The notes below the pieces were generated by a model. That model did no database searches and was not told the origin of the DNA. It saw nothing but the letters and a program-made list of their open reading frames with translations. Of a stretch of 46,807 nt of DNA, positions 7,706 through 17,722 are shown one piece after another. Each line of letters begins with the position of its first letter. Within the stretch, counting starts at the first letter, position 1. The stretch is taken from positions 1-46,807 of the forward strand of contig JAITPN010000035.1 in the NCBI GenBank assembly GCA_031289415.1, written 5' to 3'. The translations under genes were made by a program, and so were the position numbers. The DNA is from Prevotellaceae bacterium. GTDB lineage: Bacteria > Bacteroidota > Bacteroidia > Bacteroidales > UBA932.

Positions 7706-9247
7706 ATGGAAAAAACATTACGGGATTCGGTACTTATGCGTTGGATAATGCTGGTACTTTTAAGTGGATTGACATTTGCAACCTACTGGTTTCAGGACTT
7801 TATGGGAGGTTTGCAAGACCTTTTATCTACCGAATACGGCTATACGAGCGAGCAATTCGGACGGATAATCAGCATGACGACCATCGCGAATGTCTTTGGT
7901 ATGATTATTGTCGGAGGAATTGTTCTCGATAAATGGGGTATTCGTCGGGCAGGGCTTATTTTTGGCAGTTTGGCAACGCTCGGAGGGCTAATGGTTTATT
8001 TAGCTTCGGTAAATACTTTTGGCAGTGATCCAAATACAAAAATATGGCTGATGGGTATCGGTCGTATGATGTTTGGCTCTGGACTTGAGGTCGTTTGTGT
8101 GGTCGCCACCCGAACCATCGTGAAGTGGTATAAAGGTTACGAACTTGCCTTAGCTATGGCTATCAATATGGGATTCGGACGTTTAGGCTCGGCAATGGGT
8201 ATCGCTGTTTCGCCCGATATTGCTGCCGGCTCATCTTCTACGGCTATCGGATTTGCCGCTTCATTGTTGGGGTTGGCATTAATTATGTTTGTAATATATC
8301 TCTTCTTTGATGTAAAATTAGATAAGCAAAACGCCGCCGGAGCAGCAAATAAAGCCGAAGAGGAAGAGTTTAAAATATCGGATTTGCTGAAATTAGTCAA
8401 AAATTCCACCTTTATTTATATATCGTTGCTATGCGTAACATTTTACGCGGCGGTATTTCCGTTTATACAATATGCTACCGGCTTATTGGTCAATAAATTC
8501 GGATTTACTTCCGAATTGCCGGAAAGTGCGGCTGTAGTTGTCGGAGGCAGCGCGGCATTAGGCAATTCATTGGTTTTCGTAGGATTATTCCTGTTTGCAA
8601 TCTGTTTTTCGACAGTCCCGCCCATATTAAAAAGTAAAAATGCGAGATTGTGCGGACGCGTACTCATATTGCTGTTATTTTCCGGCTACATATACCTGCT
8701 CAAAGATGTATTTGAAGTCTGGTTGCAGAACGGTCAGAAAACCACTTCGCTCATTCCGTTAGGTACAATCATTTTCACACCTATTTTCGGTAGCATTGTT
8801 GACAAAAAAGGGAAAGCAGCCTCATTAATGATATTGGGTTCGTTTTTGCTGATTTTCGCACACTTGTCCCTATCCGTTTTCAACAGTGTGGTGTTGGGAT
8901 ATATCGGATTATTAAGTTTAGGCGTAGCCTTTTCGTTAGTTCCGGCGGCGATGTGGCCCTCGGTAGCAAAAATCGTTCCCGAAAACAGGCTTGGCACAGC
9001 CTATTCCACCATGTTTACCGTGCAAAACTGGGGACTACTCGTCTTTTTCTGGGGTATAGGCGCTTTGCTCGATTTTGTGAATCATGACAAACTGCAAGCT
9101 ATCAAAGACGGTACAGCCGTTTACGATTATACGATACCTATTCTTCTGTTGGTCGCCTGCGGTATCATTTCCATATTTTTGGCATACAAATTGAAAAAAG
9201 CCGATAAAAAATATGGTTACGGACTTGAAGAGCCGAATATGAAGTAG
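7706..9247 (+). CDS. Major facilitator superfamily transporter
   Basis: A 513-residue inner-membrane permease with about 12 hydrophobic helices split into two bundles. The stretch DKWGIRRAG after the second helix is the MFS loop 2-3 motif (G-x-x-x-D-R-x-G-R type), and DKKGKAASL in the second half is its repeat. The cytoplasmic loop around residues 215-235 is charged (NKAEEEEFKISDLLKLVKNS). The ATG at 7706 is preferred over an in-frame TTG 24 bases earlier because the MEKTLRDSVLMRW start matches this family and leaves a normal leader. The substrate is unknown; the nearest neighbours (a protease and gltX) do not help. Convergent with gltX. Confidence 0.88.
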   Translation: MEKTLRDSVLMRWIMLVLLSGLTFATYWFQDFMGGLQDLLSTEYGYTSEQFGRIISMTTIANVFGMIIVGGIVLDKWGIRRAGLIFGSLATLGGLMVYLASVNTFGSDPNTKIWLMGIGRMMFGSGLEVVCVVATRTIVKWYKGYELALAMAINMGFGRLGSAMGIAVSPDIAAGSSSTAIGFAASLLGLALIMFVIYLFFDVKLDKQNAAGAANKAEEEEFKISDLLKLVKNSTFIYISLLCVTFYAAVFPFIQYATGLLVNKFGFTSELPESAAVVVGGSAALGNSLVFVGLFLFAICFSTVPPILKSKNARLCGRVLILLLFSGYIYLLKDVFEVWLQNGQKTTSLIPLGTIIFTPIFGSIVDKKGKAASLMILGSFLLIFAHLSLSVFNSVVLGYIGLLSLGVAFSLVPAAMWPSVAKIVPENRLGTAYSTMFTVQNWGLLVFFWGIGALLDFVNHDKLQAIKDGTAVYDYTIPILLLVACGIISIFLAYKLKKADKKYGYGLEEPNMK

Positions 9248-9277
9248 TATTTGTAGGGCGCGATTCTGAAAAATCCG

Positions 9278-10831
9278 TCAATTAAGAACACGTATCCGCC
9301 GCAAGATTTCTTCTTTTTGCAGCAGCACAGCTATTTCAAACATTCCTGCGCCTTTTGACGCGCCCACCACACAAAGCCGGAACGCATTCATGACCGCTCC
9401 GATATTCAACTGATTGCGTTCAATCCATTGATGTACAGCTTGTTCGATATTCTCCGTAGTGAAAGGAGCAACGGTTTCGAGTACGGAAGCCAACTGTTTC
9501 ATCAGATTCGGGGTTTCAGGCTTCCAGTGTTTTTCCATAGCTTTGGGGTCGTAAGAAGTAGGCGCGACGAAAAAATACGCCGACAGTTCCCAAAAGTCCT
9601 TTACAAACGCCGCCCGTTCTTTAATGAACCCACACACCTGCGCCGTATATTCAGCCGACGTTGCGACGCCGCGTTCGTGCAAAAACGGCAAATAGAGCTG
9701 TGCCAATTCTTCGTTGGATTTTGTCCGAAGATACTGTTGGTTGAACCATTTTGCCTTGTCGGGATTGAATTTCGCGCCCGATTTCACCACGCGGTCTAAC
9801 CCAAACGCCGACACCAATTCGTCCAACGAAAACAGCTCCTGTTCCGTCCCCGGATTCCATCCCAACAACGCCAGCATGTTGATAAACGCTTCGGGAAAAT
9901 AGCCGTCTTCACGATAGCCCCGCGACAGTTCTCCGCTTTTCGGGTCAGTCCATTCGAGCGGAAACACCGGAAATCCTAACCGGTCGCCGTCGCGCTTGCT
10001 GAGCTTGCCTTTGCCGTCGGGCTTCAGCAGCAACGAAAGGTGCGCAAATTCGGGCTGCGTGTCCGTCCACCCGAACGCTTCATACAATAAGTAGTGCAAC
10101 GGCAATGAGGGCAACCATTCTTCGCCCCTGATAACGTGCGAAATATCCATTACATGGTCATCCACGATGTTTGCCAGATGGTAGGTAGGCAACTCGTCCG
10201 TCATTTTCCAAAGCACTTTATCGTCGAGGGTTGCGGTGTTTACGGTTATTTCTCCGCGAATGAGGTCGTGCATGGTTACTTCGCGGTTTTCGGGCATTTT
10301 AAACCGTACAACCCACTGTTTTTCTGTTTTCAGCCGATGGGCTACTTCGTCGGCAGGCAGTGTCAGCGAAGTTTGCAGTTGCGTCCGCACGGCATGGTTA
10401 TACGTAAAAGTCTCCTTTTTCTCTTCGGCTTGTTTTCTTAGTGTATCTAAGGATTCGGAGGTATCGAAAGCGTAGTAGGCATGTCCGCTTTGCACCAACT
10501 GTTCGGCATATTGCCGGTACAACGCTTTACGTTGCGACTGGCGGTAAGGCGCATGGGGGTTTGCGGCGTCTGTCTGTTCCGCTACCGCGTCGGCGCCGGT
10601 TAAGCCTTCGTCGGGGCGTATACCGCACCACTGCAACGCTTTAATGATATATTCCTCTGCGCCGGGCACAAAACGCCCGCTGTCGGTATCTTCAATGCGG
10701 AGAATGAACGTACCGCCATACTGTCGGGCAAATAAATAATTAAATAGAGCTGTCCGCACACCGCCTATATGTAAGGGTCCGGTGGGACTTGGAGCAAACC
10801 GTACACGTATTTTTCGAGATTTTAATGCCAT
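9278..10831 (-). CDS. gltX: Glutamyl-tRNA synthetase
   Basis: A 517-residue class I synthetase that charges tRNA-Glu with glutamate. The Rossmann domain opens with RFAPSPTGPLHIGG, containing the HIGH-type motif (His21-Gly24). The KMSKS-type motif is KLSKR (276-280). The C-terminal helical half is the anticodon-binding domain (LNIGAVMNAFRLCVVGASKG). The length is normal for a bacterial discriminating or non-discriminating enzyme. The gene is divergent from the first CotH gene across only 56 bases, and its -7 element lies in a perfect inverted repeat that also holds the opposing promoter. Confidence 0.97.
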   Translation of the reverse strand: MALKSRKIRVRFAPSPTGPLHIGGVRTALFNYLFARQYGGTFILRIEDTDSGRFVPGAEEYIIKALQWCGIRPDEGLTGADAVAEQTDAANPHAPYRQSQRKALYRQYAEQLVQSGHAYYAFDTSESLDTLRKQAEEKKETFTYNHAVRTQLQTSLTLPADEVAHRLKTEKQWVVRFKMPENREVTMHDLIRGEITVNTATLDDKVLWKMTDELPTYHLANIVDDHVMDISHVIRGEEWLPSLPLHYLLYEAFGWTDTQPEFAHLSLLLKPDGKGKLSKRDGDRLGFPVFPLEWTDPKSGELSRGYREDGYFPEAFINMLALLGWNPGTEQELFSLDELVSAFGLDRVVKSGAKFNPDKAKWFNQQYLRTKSNEELAQLYLPFLHERGVATSAEYTAQVCGFIKERAAFVKDFWELSAYFFVAPTSYDPKAMEKHWKPETPNLMKQLASVLETVAPFTTENIEQAVHQWIERNQLNIGAVMNAFRLCVVGASKGAGMFEIAVLLQKEEILRRIRVLN

Positions 10832-10849
10832 AAATCAATAATTTTGTAT

Positions 10850-10857
10850 TACCTTTG
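10850..10857 (+). promoter_or_regulatory. -7 promoter element of the CotH gene pair
   Basis: TACCTTTG fits TAnnTTTG on the plus strand, 30 bases before the ATG at 10888. The -33 region (about 10824-10829) is weak. The element overlaps the left arm of the inverted repeat at 10851-10871. Confidence 0.6.
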
Positions 10858-10871
10858 TAGTTTACAAAGGT
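10851..10871. repeat. Perfect 9-base inverted repeat between gltX and CotH gene 1
   Basis: ACCTTTGTA (10851-10859), three bases, TACAAAGGT (10863-10871). Each arm contains most of a -7 promoter element, one per strand. It could be merely two opposed promoters, or also an operator for a dimeric regulator. Confidence 0.7.
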
Positions 10872-10896
10872 AGTAACTTTTTTTGCAATGAAGAAA
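10865..10896 (-). promoter_or_regulatory. Promoter of gltX
   Basis: On the minus strand TACCTTTG (10872-10865) is a perfect -7 element. TTTC (10896-10893) lies exactly 20 bases upstream as an approximate -33 element, inside the first codons of the CotH gene. The leader to the gltX ATG (10831) would be about 30 bases. Confidence 0.6.
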
Positions 10897-13800
10897 ATTA
10901 TCATTTCCCTCTTGGTTTTAATTCCTTGTTGTGCAATGGCTCAGCTAAAAATTAATGAAATCATGTCTAACAATGTATCGTTCGTTATGGACGAGAAATG
11001 GAATTTTAGCATGTGGGTTGAATTGTACAATGCAGGCTCATCAACTGAGAATTTGAATACTTATTATTTTACCGACAACCTTGCCGAACCTCAGAAATGG
11101 CGTCCGGAGAGCCAGTCGGTAGGAGCAAGCGGATTTGCTACGTTGTGGTTTGAACGTAACGACTTTAACGGGATTCCCAATCCGGCGCATGCGAATTTTA
11201 AACTCGACCCCGAAGGCGGCGTATTATATTTGTTGAAATCCGGTGGTGCGATAGCCGACTCGGTAACGTATCCGGCGCAATACCGCAACGTATCGTACGG
11301 CAGAAAAACCGACGGCGCCAATGAATGGGTGTTTTTTACCGAGCCGAGCAAAGCAATAGGAAGCAACGTTACACCGGGCATTGAAATAATTTCGGCAACA
11401 GCCACATGGAACTATTGGTACAAAACCGCAACAATTCCCGCCGGCGATTGGACGTCGGGCAGTTACAACGATGCTGCGTGGGAAAAAAATAAACAAGCGC
11501 CGTTGGGCTACGGTAAATCTTCGATAAAAACCACTATAGGAGAAAGAAATAATCCTCCGGTGCAAACAGGTTATTTCCGTAAAAAAATCACTATAGCCGA
11601 TAAAACAGCCGTTACTTCCCTTAAGGTAAATGCATCCATAGACGATGGGGCAGTATTCTATGTAAACGGCACGGAAGTGTACCGTTTTAACCTGCCCGAC
11701 GGTACAATCTCATACACTACACCGGCTAATACAGCTAACGGCGACCCAACTTCTTTGGACTTTGACATTCCCATTAGTTTAATCACGAACGGCGAGAACA
11801 CCATTGCGGTAGAAGTACACCAGTCTGCCGACCTTAACAGCTCCGATTTCGTATTCGGCTTGTCAATGTCGTACAAACTTGCATCCAGCGGCGACCCGAC
11901 CGACTCGAATAACGGTAAAAAATATGCGTCTGCCGTGTGCGCAGACCCGAAATTTGAAAAAGCTGCGGGCTTTTACACCGGTTCGGTCAGCGTAACATTT
12001 ACCGCTCCCGCCGCAGGCGAAGCCATTTACTACACCACCAACGGCTCAGAACCCACGAAAGCCTCCACGCTATATACCGGCACAGCCATTACCTTGACGC
12101 AAACCACGCCGGTGCGTGCCGTAGCAATAGCCGACAACAAAATTTCCAGTAAAGTGGTTACGGCAACCTATTTCGTAAACCAACGCGAACCGGCGCTGCC
12201 TGTGCTGTCGCTCACTACCAACCAAGAGTATTTTTATGACGACGAAATCGGCATCTATGTAACCGGCACAAACGGTACTCGCCTTCCCGGACAAGACTGC
12301 GGGAACACCGCCAACTGGTTTCAGGATTGGAATCGCCCGATAAATTTCGAGATTTTTGATAAAGACGGTGCGCAGCGCATCAGTCAGGAATTGGATATTT
12401 CCATATCGGGGCAATGTTCGCGTAACAGAGGCTTGCGCGGATTTACCATATCGCCCAGAAATAAGTTTGGCAGCAATAAATTGGACTACGATATTTTTAC
12501 GGCAAAAGCCGGACATAAATACAAGGACATCATGTTGCGTGCAGGCGGTACGGAAGCCGACTGCTCGACCATGCGCGACGCCTTGTCGCAATCGGTGGCA
12601 GCCGCCACGAACGTTGATTACCTTGCCTACGAGCCTGCGGTGCTTTTTGTGAACGGCGAATATTGGGGCATCCGCAATATCCGCGAACGCAGCAATAAAG
12701 ATTTCCTGTATTCCAACTATGGGCTTGGCGAAAACGATTTCTTCCTCTACGACAGGGATAATATGTTTGCCGGCGGTTCGGAGTTCCTGAGCACATACAA
12801 TGCCATTATGAGCAATAGTCTGAATTATAAACAGTTGTGCGAGCAAATGGATGTGGACAATTACATGGACTACATCATTGCCGAACAATTTTCCCGCAAC
12901 TGGGACTGGCCCCAGAACAACATCAAGGTATGGAAGAAAAAAGCAGACGGCGGAAAATGGCGCTGGATTTTGTTCGATTTGGATATGTCATTCGGCTATT
13001 TGGAATTTGCCGACCAATCATTCCAAACAATGGTAAACGGCGGACCTTTTGCCAACGATCCGGGGTCCAAATTCGGACAGATGTTCAAAACACTTACCGA
13101 TAATAGCGACGACTTCTACACCGAATTTCTGGCGCGGTTGTGCGTACGACTCTCTACTGTATATGCGCCCGACAGGGTAAGGCACATCGTGGATAGCCTT
13201 GTGAGCAAGATAAGCCCCGAAATGGGGTATCACAAAGCGCGATGGACGTCAAGCGAATGTGATTTTAACAATGAAGTGGACCTCATGCGTAATCGTGCTC
13301 AAAGCCGCGCCAGCGCCGTATGGAGCGATGCCTGCTCGTTTTTCGGACTTTCATGTTCCCGCCACAACATTAAGTTGAGTTCCAATACAGGCAAAGCGAC
13401 TTATAAAGTATATACCACGCCGGTGTTGCAAGATGCGGTAACGATACAATATTTTGATAGCCATCCGGTAAAAATTGAAGCCGAACGCATATCCGGTTAT
13501 CAATTTCAGTATTGGCTGAAAGATGCAAAAGATACGATACGCAACACGGTGTATAGCAGCAACAGCGTATCGGCTAATGTTACCCTGCAAGCCGTGTACG
13601 AAGAATCGGAAGACGACGGCTTTCTGAAAATATACATCAACGAAGTGAGCGGCAACGAAGAATGGATTGAACTCTACAATGCCGAAGCCAGCGACGTCAA
13701 TTTGTCGGGCTACACCATCCGCAAAGTTGACGAAGAGGGAAAAGTAGTCAATTGGGACATACCAACCGGTACAACCATTGAAGCAAAAGGATTCCGCACG

Positions 13801-14304
13801 TGGACGAAAGGCGTCGGCGACGGTTTCACGTTTGGCATTTCGGCGAAAAAAGACGTAACATTCCGCCTTCTTGAGAATTCCGGTAAAAAAGAAATTATTG
13901 ACAATTTTGTCATCACCGCGCCGCTGTATTCCGAAGGCGACCTGCGCACCGTAGGGCGCATCACCGACGGCGCCGACAGTTTGGTGATATTCCTTAACGG
14001 CGGAACGAAAAACGCCTCGAATGGCGGCGAAACAGATAAGCCCGCCCCTGAAAAGGTAGAAGAAGGGCAGGCGGTAGGCTACCCGAACCCTGCAAAAGAC
14101 AACCTGAATATGGCGCTGAGCAAAACCATGACGTCGGTGGACGTTACGGTATATTCGATGCTCGGCAATCCCTGCTCGCAGCAACACTACGTCAACACGT
14201 CAACCGTGAACGTCGATATTTCACACTGCCCCGCAGGCTTGCTGGTGGTACGGATTCAAACTGAAGGCGAAAAAGACATCGTAAAGCGAGTCCTCAAGCT
14301 ATAA
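10888..14304 (+). CDS. Secreted CotH-family protein with lamin-tail domains and T9SS tail (paralog 1)
   Basis: 1138 residues. In order: signal peptide ending AMAQ (1-19); a first lamin-tail-like domain (about 19-160); a jelly-roll module (about 170-330: DDGAVFYVNG, ENTIAVEVHQ); a chitobiase C-terminal-like beta domain (about 350-430: YYTTNGSEPTKAS); a CotH kinase-like domain (about 436-790) with VNGEYWGIRNIRERS and the acidic pair FDLD (Asp697, Asp699); a small beta region (about 826-910); a second lamin-tail domain (about 913-1044); and a type A T9SS tail starting GYPNPAKDN and ending KRVLKL. CotH proteins are atypical protein kinases in spore coats; activity here is inferred. It is probably exported by the Por system and displayed on the cell surface. 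The second paralog starts 13 bases downstream, so the two are likely cotranscribed. Confidence 0.85.
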   Translation: MKKIIISLLVLIPCCAMAQLKINEIMSNNVSFVMDEKWNFSMWVELYNAGSSTENLNTYYFTDNLAEPQKWRPESQSVGASGFATLWFERNDFNGIPNPAHANFKLDPEGGVLYLLKSGGAIADSVTYPAQYRNVSYGRKTDGANEWVFFTEPSKAIGSNVTPGIEIISATATWNYWYKTATIPAGDWTSGSYNDAAWEKNKQAPLGYGKSSIKTTIGERNNPPVQTGYFRKKITIADKTAVTSLKVNASIDDGAVFYVNGTEVYRFNLPDGTISYTTPANTANGDPTSLDFDIPISLITNGENTIAVEVHQSADLNSSDFVFGLSMSYKLASSGDPTDSNNGKKYASAVCADPKFEKAAGFYTGSVSVTFTAPAAGEAIYYTTNGSEPTKASTLYTGTAITLTQTTPVRAVAIADNKISSKVVTATYFVNQREPALPVLSLTTNQEYFYDDEIGIYVTGTNGTRLPGQDCGNTANWFQDWNRPINFEIFDKDGAQRISQELDISISGQCSRNRGLRGFTISPRNKFGSNKLDYDIFTAKAGHKYKDIMLRAGGTEADCSTMRDALSQSVAAATNVDYLAYEPAVLFVNGEYWGIRNIRERSNKDFLYSNYGLGENDFFLYDRDNMFAGGSEFLSTYNAIMSNSLNYKQLCEQMDVDNYMDYIIAEQFSRNWDWPQNNIKVWKKKADGGKWRWILFDLDMSFGYLEFADQSFQTMVNGGPFANDPGSKFGQMFKTLTDNSDDFYTEFLARLCVRLSTVYAPDRVRHIVDSLVSKISPEMGYHKARWTSSECDFNNEVDLMRNRAQSRASAVWSDACSFFGLSCSRHNIKLSSNTGKATYKVYTTPVLQDAVTIQYFDSHPVKIEAERISGYQFQYWLKDAKDTIRNTVYSSNSVSANVTLQAVYEESEDDGFLKIYINEVSGNEEWIELYNAEASDVNLSGYTIRKVDEEGKVVNWDIPTGTTIEAKGFRTWTKGVGDGFTFGISAKKDVTFRLLENSGKKEIIDNFVITAPLYSEGDLRTVGRITDGADSLVIFLNGGTKNASNGGETDKPAPEKVEEGQAVGYPNPAKDNLNMALSKTMTSVDVTVYSMLGNPCSQQHYVNTSTVNVDISHCPAGLLVVRIQTEGEKDIVKRVLKL

Positions 14305-14317
14305 CGGATTATTTCCG

Positions 14318-17300
14318 ATGAAAAAAATCCTCTTTTCTCTGTTGATTTTAATGCCTTGTTGCGCCGCGGCTCAGCTTAAAATCAATGAAATTATGCCGAA
14401 CAACGTGTCGGCAATGCTGGATGAGGATTGGAATTTCAGCATGTGGGTCGAAGTATATAATACAGGCTCATCGGCTGACAATCAAAGCAACTATTATTTC
14501 ACCGACAAACTTGCCGAGCCTAAGAAATGGAAGCCTGCAAGCCAATCAATTGCTGCGCAAAAATTCAGCACGCTTTGGTTTGAACGCGAAGATTTCAACC
14601 GGCACGCCAACTTTAAATTAGACCCCGAAGGCGGTACATTATATTTGTTGAAAGCCAATGGCGAGATAGTTGATTCGGTAACTTATCCGGCACAACACCG
14701 CAACGCATCCTACGGCAGAAAGACCGATGGAGGCGACGAGTGGGTGTTTTTTACCGAGCCGAGCCGAGGCGCGTCGAACAACAATAAAAAAACCGCAAGC
14801 GCGGCGTGTGAAGCCCCGAAAATACTGACGGCAGCCGGTTTCTATTCAGGGTCGGTAGGGGTAACGTTTGCGCCGCCCGCATCCGGCGAAACCGTTTACT
14901 ATACCCAAAACGGCTCAGAGCCTACAAAAGCCGCTACAAAATATACTACCGGCGACCTCATTACGCTCTCAAAAACCACTTGCCTGCGCGCCGTAACGGT
15001 GGCTGCCGACAAACTGTCAAGCCCTGTGGTTACCGCTACTTATTTTGTCAACGCGCGTGCATTTACTCTGCCTGTGGTATCCCTCTCTACGGATGAAAAA
15101 TATCTGAAGGATAACGAAATCGGCATCTACGTGCAAGGCACAAACGGCGTTCCAAATGCCTATGGACAATGCGACGGCGTAGTAGCAAACTGGTTCAGGG
15201 ATTGGGATCGTCCTGTAAACTTTGAATTGTTTGATGTGTCGGGCAAGCAACGCCTCAGTCAAGAATTGGACATTTCCATTGCAGGCTACTGTTCGCGCAA
15301 TCAACCTCAAAAAGGACTTCATGTGAAGCCAAAAAATAAATTCGGCGATAACAAGTTGTCCTACGATTTCTTTACTTCGAAACCCGGGCATAAATATAAG
15401 GACATCCAGATGCGGGCGTCAGGCACAGAATCGGGCTGCTCAATGATGCACGACGCTTTTGTTACTTCCATTGCCATCGGACGCATGAATCAGGATTACC
15501 TTGCCTATCAACCGGCAGTACTCTTTGTGAATGGCGAATATTACGGCATCCAGAACCTCCGCGAACGCAGCAATACCGATTTTCTGTATTCCAACTACGG
15601 ACTGGCTGAAGACGAAGTGATTGAGATTGACTATAGGGCTGTGCAAGATCATACAAGCAGTGAATATGAAGCATTTTATAGCGATGTAATGGGGCGCAAC
15701 CTGCACGACGATGCGCAATACCAAGCGGTATGCGAACGGATAGACATCGACAGCTATATGGATTATGTCATCATGGAAGTGTATATCTCCAATTGGGACT
15801 GGCCTCAGAATAATTACAAACTGTGGAAGAAAAAAAATAACGGCAAATGGCGTTATATCTTATACGACCTTGACTTCGGATTCGGTAATTTGGGCGGTTG
15901 CAACGACGGTATATTTACTAATCCATGGGGTGGAAACGGTTCTCCTTTCTGGCAAATATTCAATAAGTTGAAAGAAAATGAAGGATTTCGAAAGGAACTT
16001 TTAGCGCGGTTTTGCGCCCATATTGCCACTACCTTTTCCCCTCAGAGAGTGGAACATATATTAGACAGTCTGTCTTCAAAAATTGCGGACGAGATGGTGT
16101 ATCACCGGCAGCGGTGGCCCTCGTCGGAATGTGGAGGCTTTCAAAATGCGGTGAACACCATGCGCAGTTTTGCGAATTGCCGTCCGGCGAATGTGCTGAG
16201 CCAGTTGGGCAACTATTTCGGCGTTTCATCGGTGCGGCACAAGATTGAGCTTAGCTCCAACACCGGCAAGGCTACCTATAAGTTTCTGTCGGCAACAATC
16301 CTCGACGATTCGGCAACAGTGCAATACTACGACGGTCAGCCGGTTTCGATAGAAGCAAACGAAATGTCGGGCTATACATTTACACATTGGGAAATCGAAT
16401 CGCAAGGAAAGACCGTTGCGCTTATTTCGCTGAACGACACGTGGAAATATTGGGACAAAAACGCCGCGCCTGCAGGCAATTGGAAGGCAGGAAGCAGCTA
16501 CGACGACTCACAATGGTCGAGCGGAATATCATCATTCGGTTACGGACAGACAGTAAACACCACCATCAGCTATGGCGGAAACGGAAGCAACAAATATACA
16601 ACGGCTTATTTCCGTAAAATCGTAACCCTTGACGACACGTTAAATAAAAATGCCTTCGAAATTATTGTCCGCATAGACGACGGCGCGGTATTCTATATCA
16701 ACGGCGTTGAAATCTATCGCTACAACCTGCCTACCGGCGATATAAACTACAATACGAAAGCCATTACCGCATGGGGCGGGGCGGAAACTGTGATATTCGA
16801 AGTGCAAAAAAGTTGGTTGAAAGAAGGCGAAAACGTCATTGCCGTAGAAGTGCATCAGGCTGCGTCTACAAGCTCCGACTTGGTATTCGACCTGTCGCTG
16901 AACTACAAAAGCAAATCCGACGAAAAAATATATACGGCAACCGACCGTCTTTACGCCGACACGCTTAGCGCTGACCTGAAACTGACAGCCATATACGAAG
17001 AATCGACAATCGCCGCGGCGAAGAAAATATACATCAACGAAGTGAGCGGCAACGAAGAATGGATTGAACTCTACAACGCCGAAACCGTCGCAGGAGATTT
17101 ATCGAACTACATTATCCGTAAAATTGACGAAGGCGCAATAGTAACCGAATGGAACATACCTGCCGGTACAACTATTGACGCAAAAGGATTCCGCACATGG
17201 ACGAAAGGCGTAGAAAACAGCTTCACGTGGGGCATCTCGGCGAAAAAAGACGTAACATTCAGGCTTCTTGACAATCGCGGTGGAGTCATTGACAATTTTA

Positions 17301-17722
17301 TCATCACCGCGCCGCTGTATTCCGAAGGCGATGCACGTACCGTAGGGCGCATCACCGACGGCGCAGACAGTTTGGTGATATTCCTTGACGGCGGAACGAA
17401 AAACACCTCGAATGATGAGGGAACGCAAGAATCCTTGCCGGTTGATCCTCCGCCGGTTGATACGACGCAGGTAGGCGAAGGGCAGACGGTAGGCTATCCG
17501 AACCCTGTAGTCAATAATGATTTGAAGATAGCGCTGGGCAAAACCATGACGTCGGTGGACATTACAGTATATTCGTTGCTCGGCAATCCCTGCTCGCAGC
17601 AACACTACGCCAACACGGCAACCGTAAATGTCGATCTCTCGCATTGCCCCGCAGGCTTGCTCTTGCTACGGATTCAAGCTGAAGGCGAAAAAGATATGGT
17701 AAAGCGAGTCCTCAAGCTATAA
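14318..17722 (+). CDS. Secreted CotH-family protein with lamin-tail domains and T9SS tail (paralog 2)
   Basis: 1134 residues, homologous to its upstream neighbour from signal peptide (ends AAAQ) to sorting tail (GYPNPVVNN to KRVLKL). Here the first lamin-tail domain (19-155) joins the chitobiase-like domain (163-247) directly. The CotH domain (about 250-610) keeps VNGEYYGIQNLRERS and YDLD (Asp517, Asp519). The jelly-roll module that follows the first lamin-tail domain in paralog 1 is instead at about 701-866, interrupting the small beta region before the second lamin-tail domain (903-1030). Nucleotide identity with paralog 1 is visibly highest in the last ~700 bases, including the stop codon and the four bases after it. 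Its stop overlaps the stop of the convergent nhaC by 6 bases. Likely cargo of the T9SS; substrate unknown. Confidence 0.85.
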   Translation: MKKILFSLLILMPCCAAAQLKINEIMPNNVSAMLDEDWNFSMWVEVYNTGSSADNQSNYYFTDKLAEPKKWKPASQSIAAQKFSTLWFEREDFNRHANFKLDPEGGTLYLLKANGEIVDSVTYPAQHRNASYGRKTDGGDEWVFFTEPSRGASNNNKKTASAACEAPKILTAAGFYSGSVGVTFAPPASGETVYYTQNGSEPTKAATKYTTGDLITLSKTTCLRAVTVAADKLSSPVVTATYFVNARAFTLPVVSLSTDEKYLKDNEIGIYVQGTNGVPNAYGQCDGVVANWFRDWDRPVNFELFDVSGKQRLSQELDISIAGYCSRNQPQKGLHVKPKNKFGDNKLSYDFFTSKPGHKYKDIQMRASGTESGCSMMHDAFVTSIAIGRMNQDYLAYQPAVLFVNGEYYGIQNLRERSNTDFLYSNYGLAEDEVIEIDYRAVQDHTSSEYEAFYSDVMGRNLHDDAQYQAVCERIDIDSYMDYVIMEVYISNWDWPQNNYKLWKKKNNGKWRYILYDLDFGFGNLGGCNDGIFTNPWGGNGSPFWQIFNKLKENEGFRKELLARFCAHIATTFSPQRVEHILDSLSSKIADEMVYHRQRWPSSECGGFQNAVNTMRSFANCRPANVLSQLGNYFGVSSVRHKIELSSNTGKATYKFLSATILDDSATVQYYDGQPVSIEANEMSGYTFTHWEIESQGKTVALISLNDTWKYWDKNAAPAGNWKAGSSYDDSQWSSGISSFGYGQTVNTTISYGGNGSNKYTTAYFRKIVTLDDTLNKNAFEIIVRIDDGAVFYINGVEIYRYNLPTGDINYNTKAITAWGGAETVIFEVQKSWLKEGENVIAVEVHQAASTSSDLVFDLSLNYKSKSDEKIYTATDRLYADTLSADLKLTAIYEESTIAAAKKIYINEVSGNEEWIELYNAETVAGDLSNYIIRKIDEGAIVTEWNIPAGTTIDAKGFRTWTKGVENSFTWGISAKKDVTFRLLDNRGGVIDNFIITAPLYSEGDARTVGRITDGADSLVIFLDGGTKNTSNDEGTQESLPVDPPPVDTTQVGEGQTVGYPNPVVNNDLKIALGKTMTSVDITVYSLLGNPCSQQHYANTATVNVDLSHCPAGLLLLRIQAEGEKDMVKRVLKL

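Noticed and set aside
12070-12888. 272-residue open frame opposite the first CotH gene
   Set aside because: Antisense to a conserved CotH domain; a similar frame opposite the other paralog simply reflects shared codon use.
10888-17722. Tandem CotH genes considered as a mobile element or composite transposon
   Set aside because: No transposase, flanking inverted repeats or target duplications; the repetition is the gene duplication itself.
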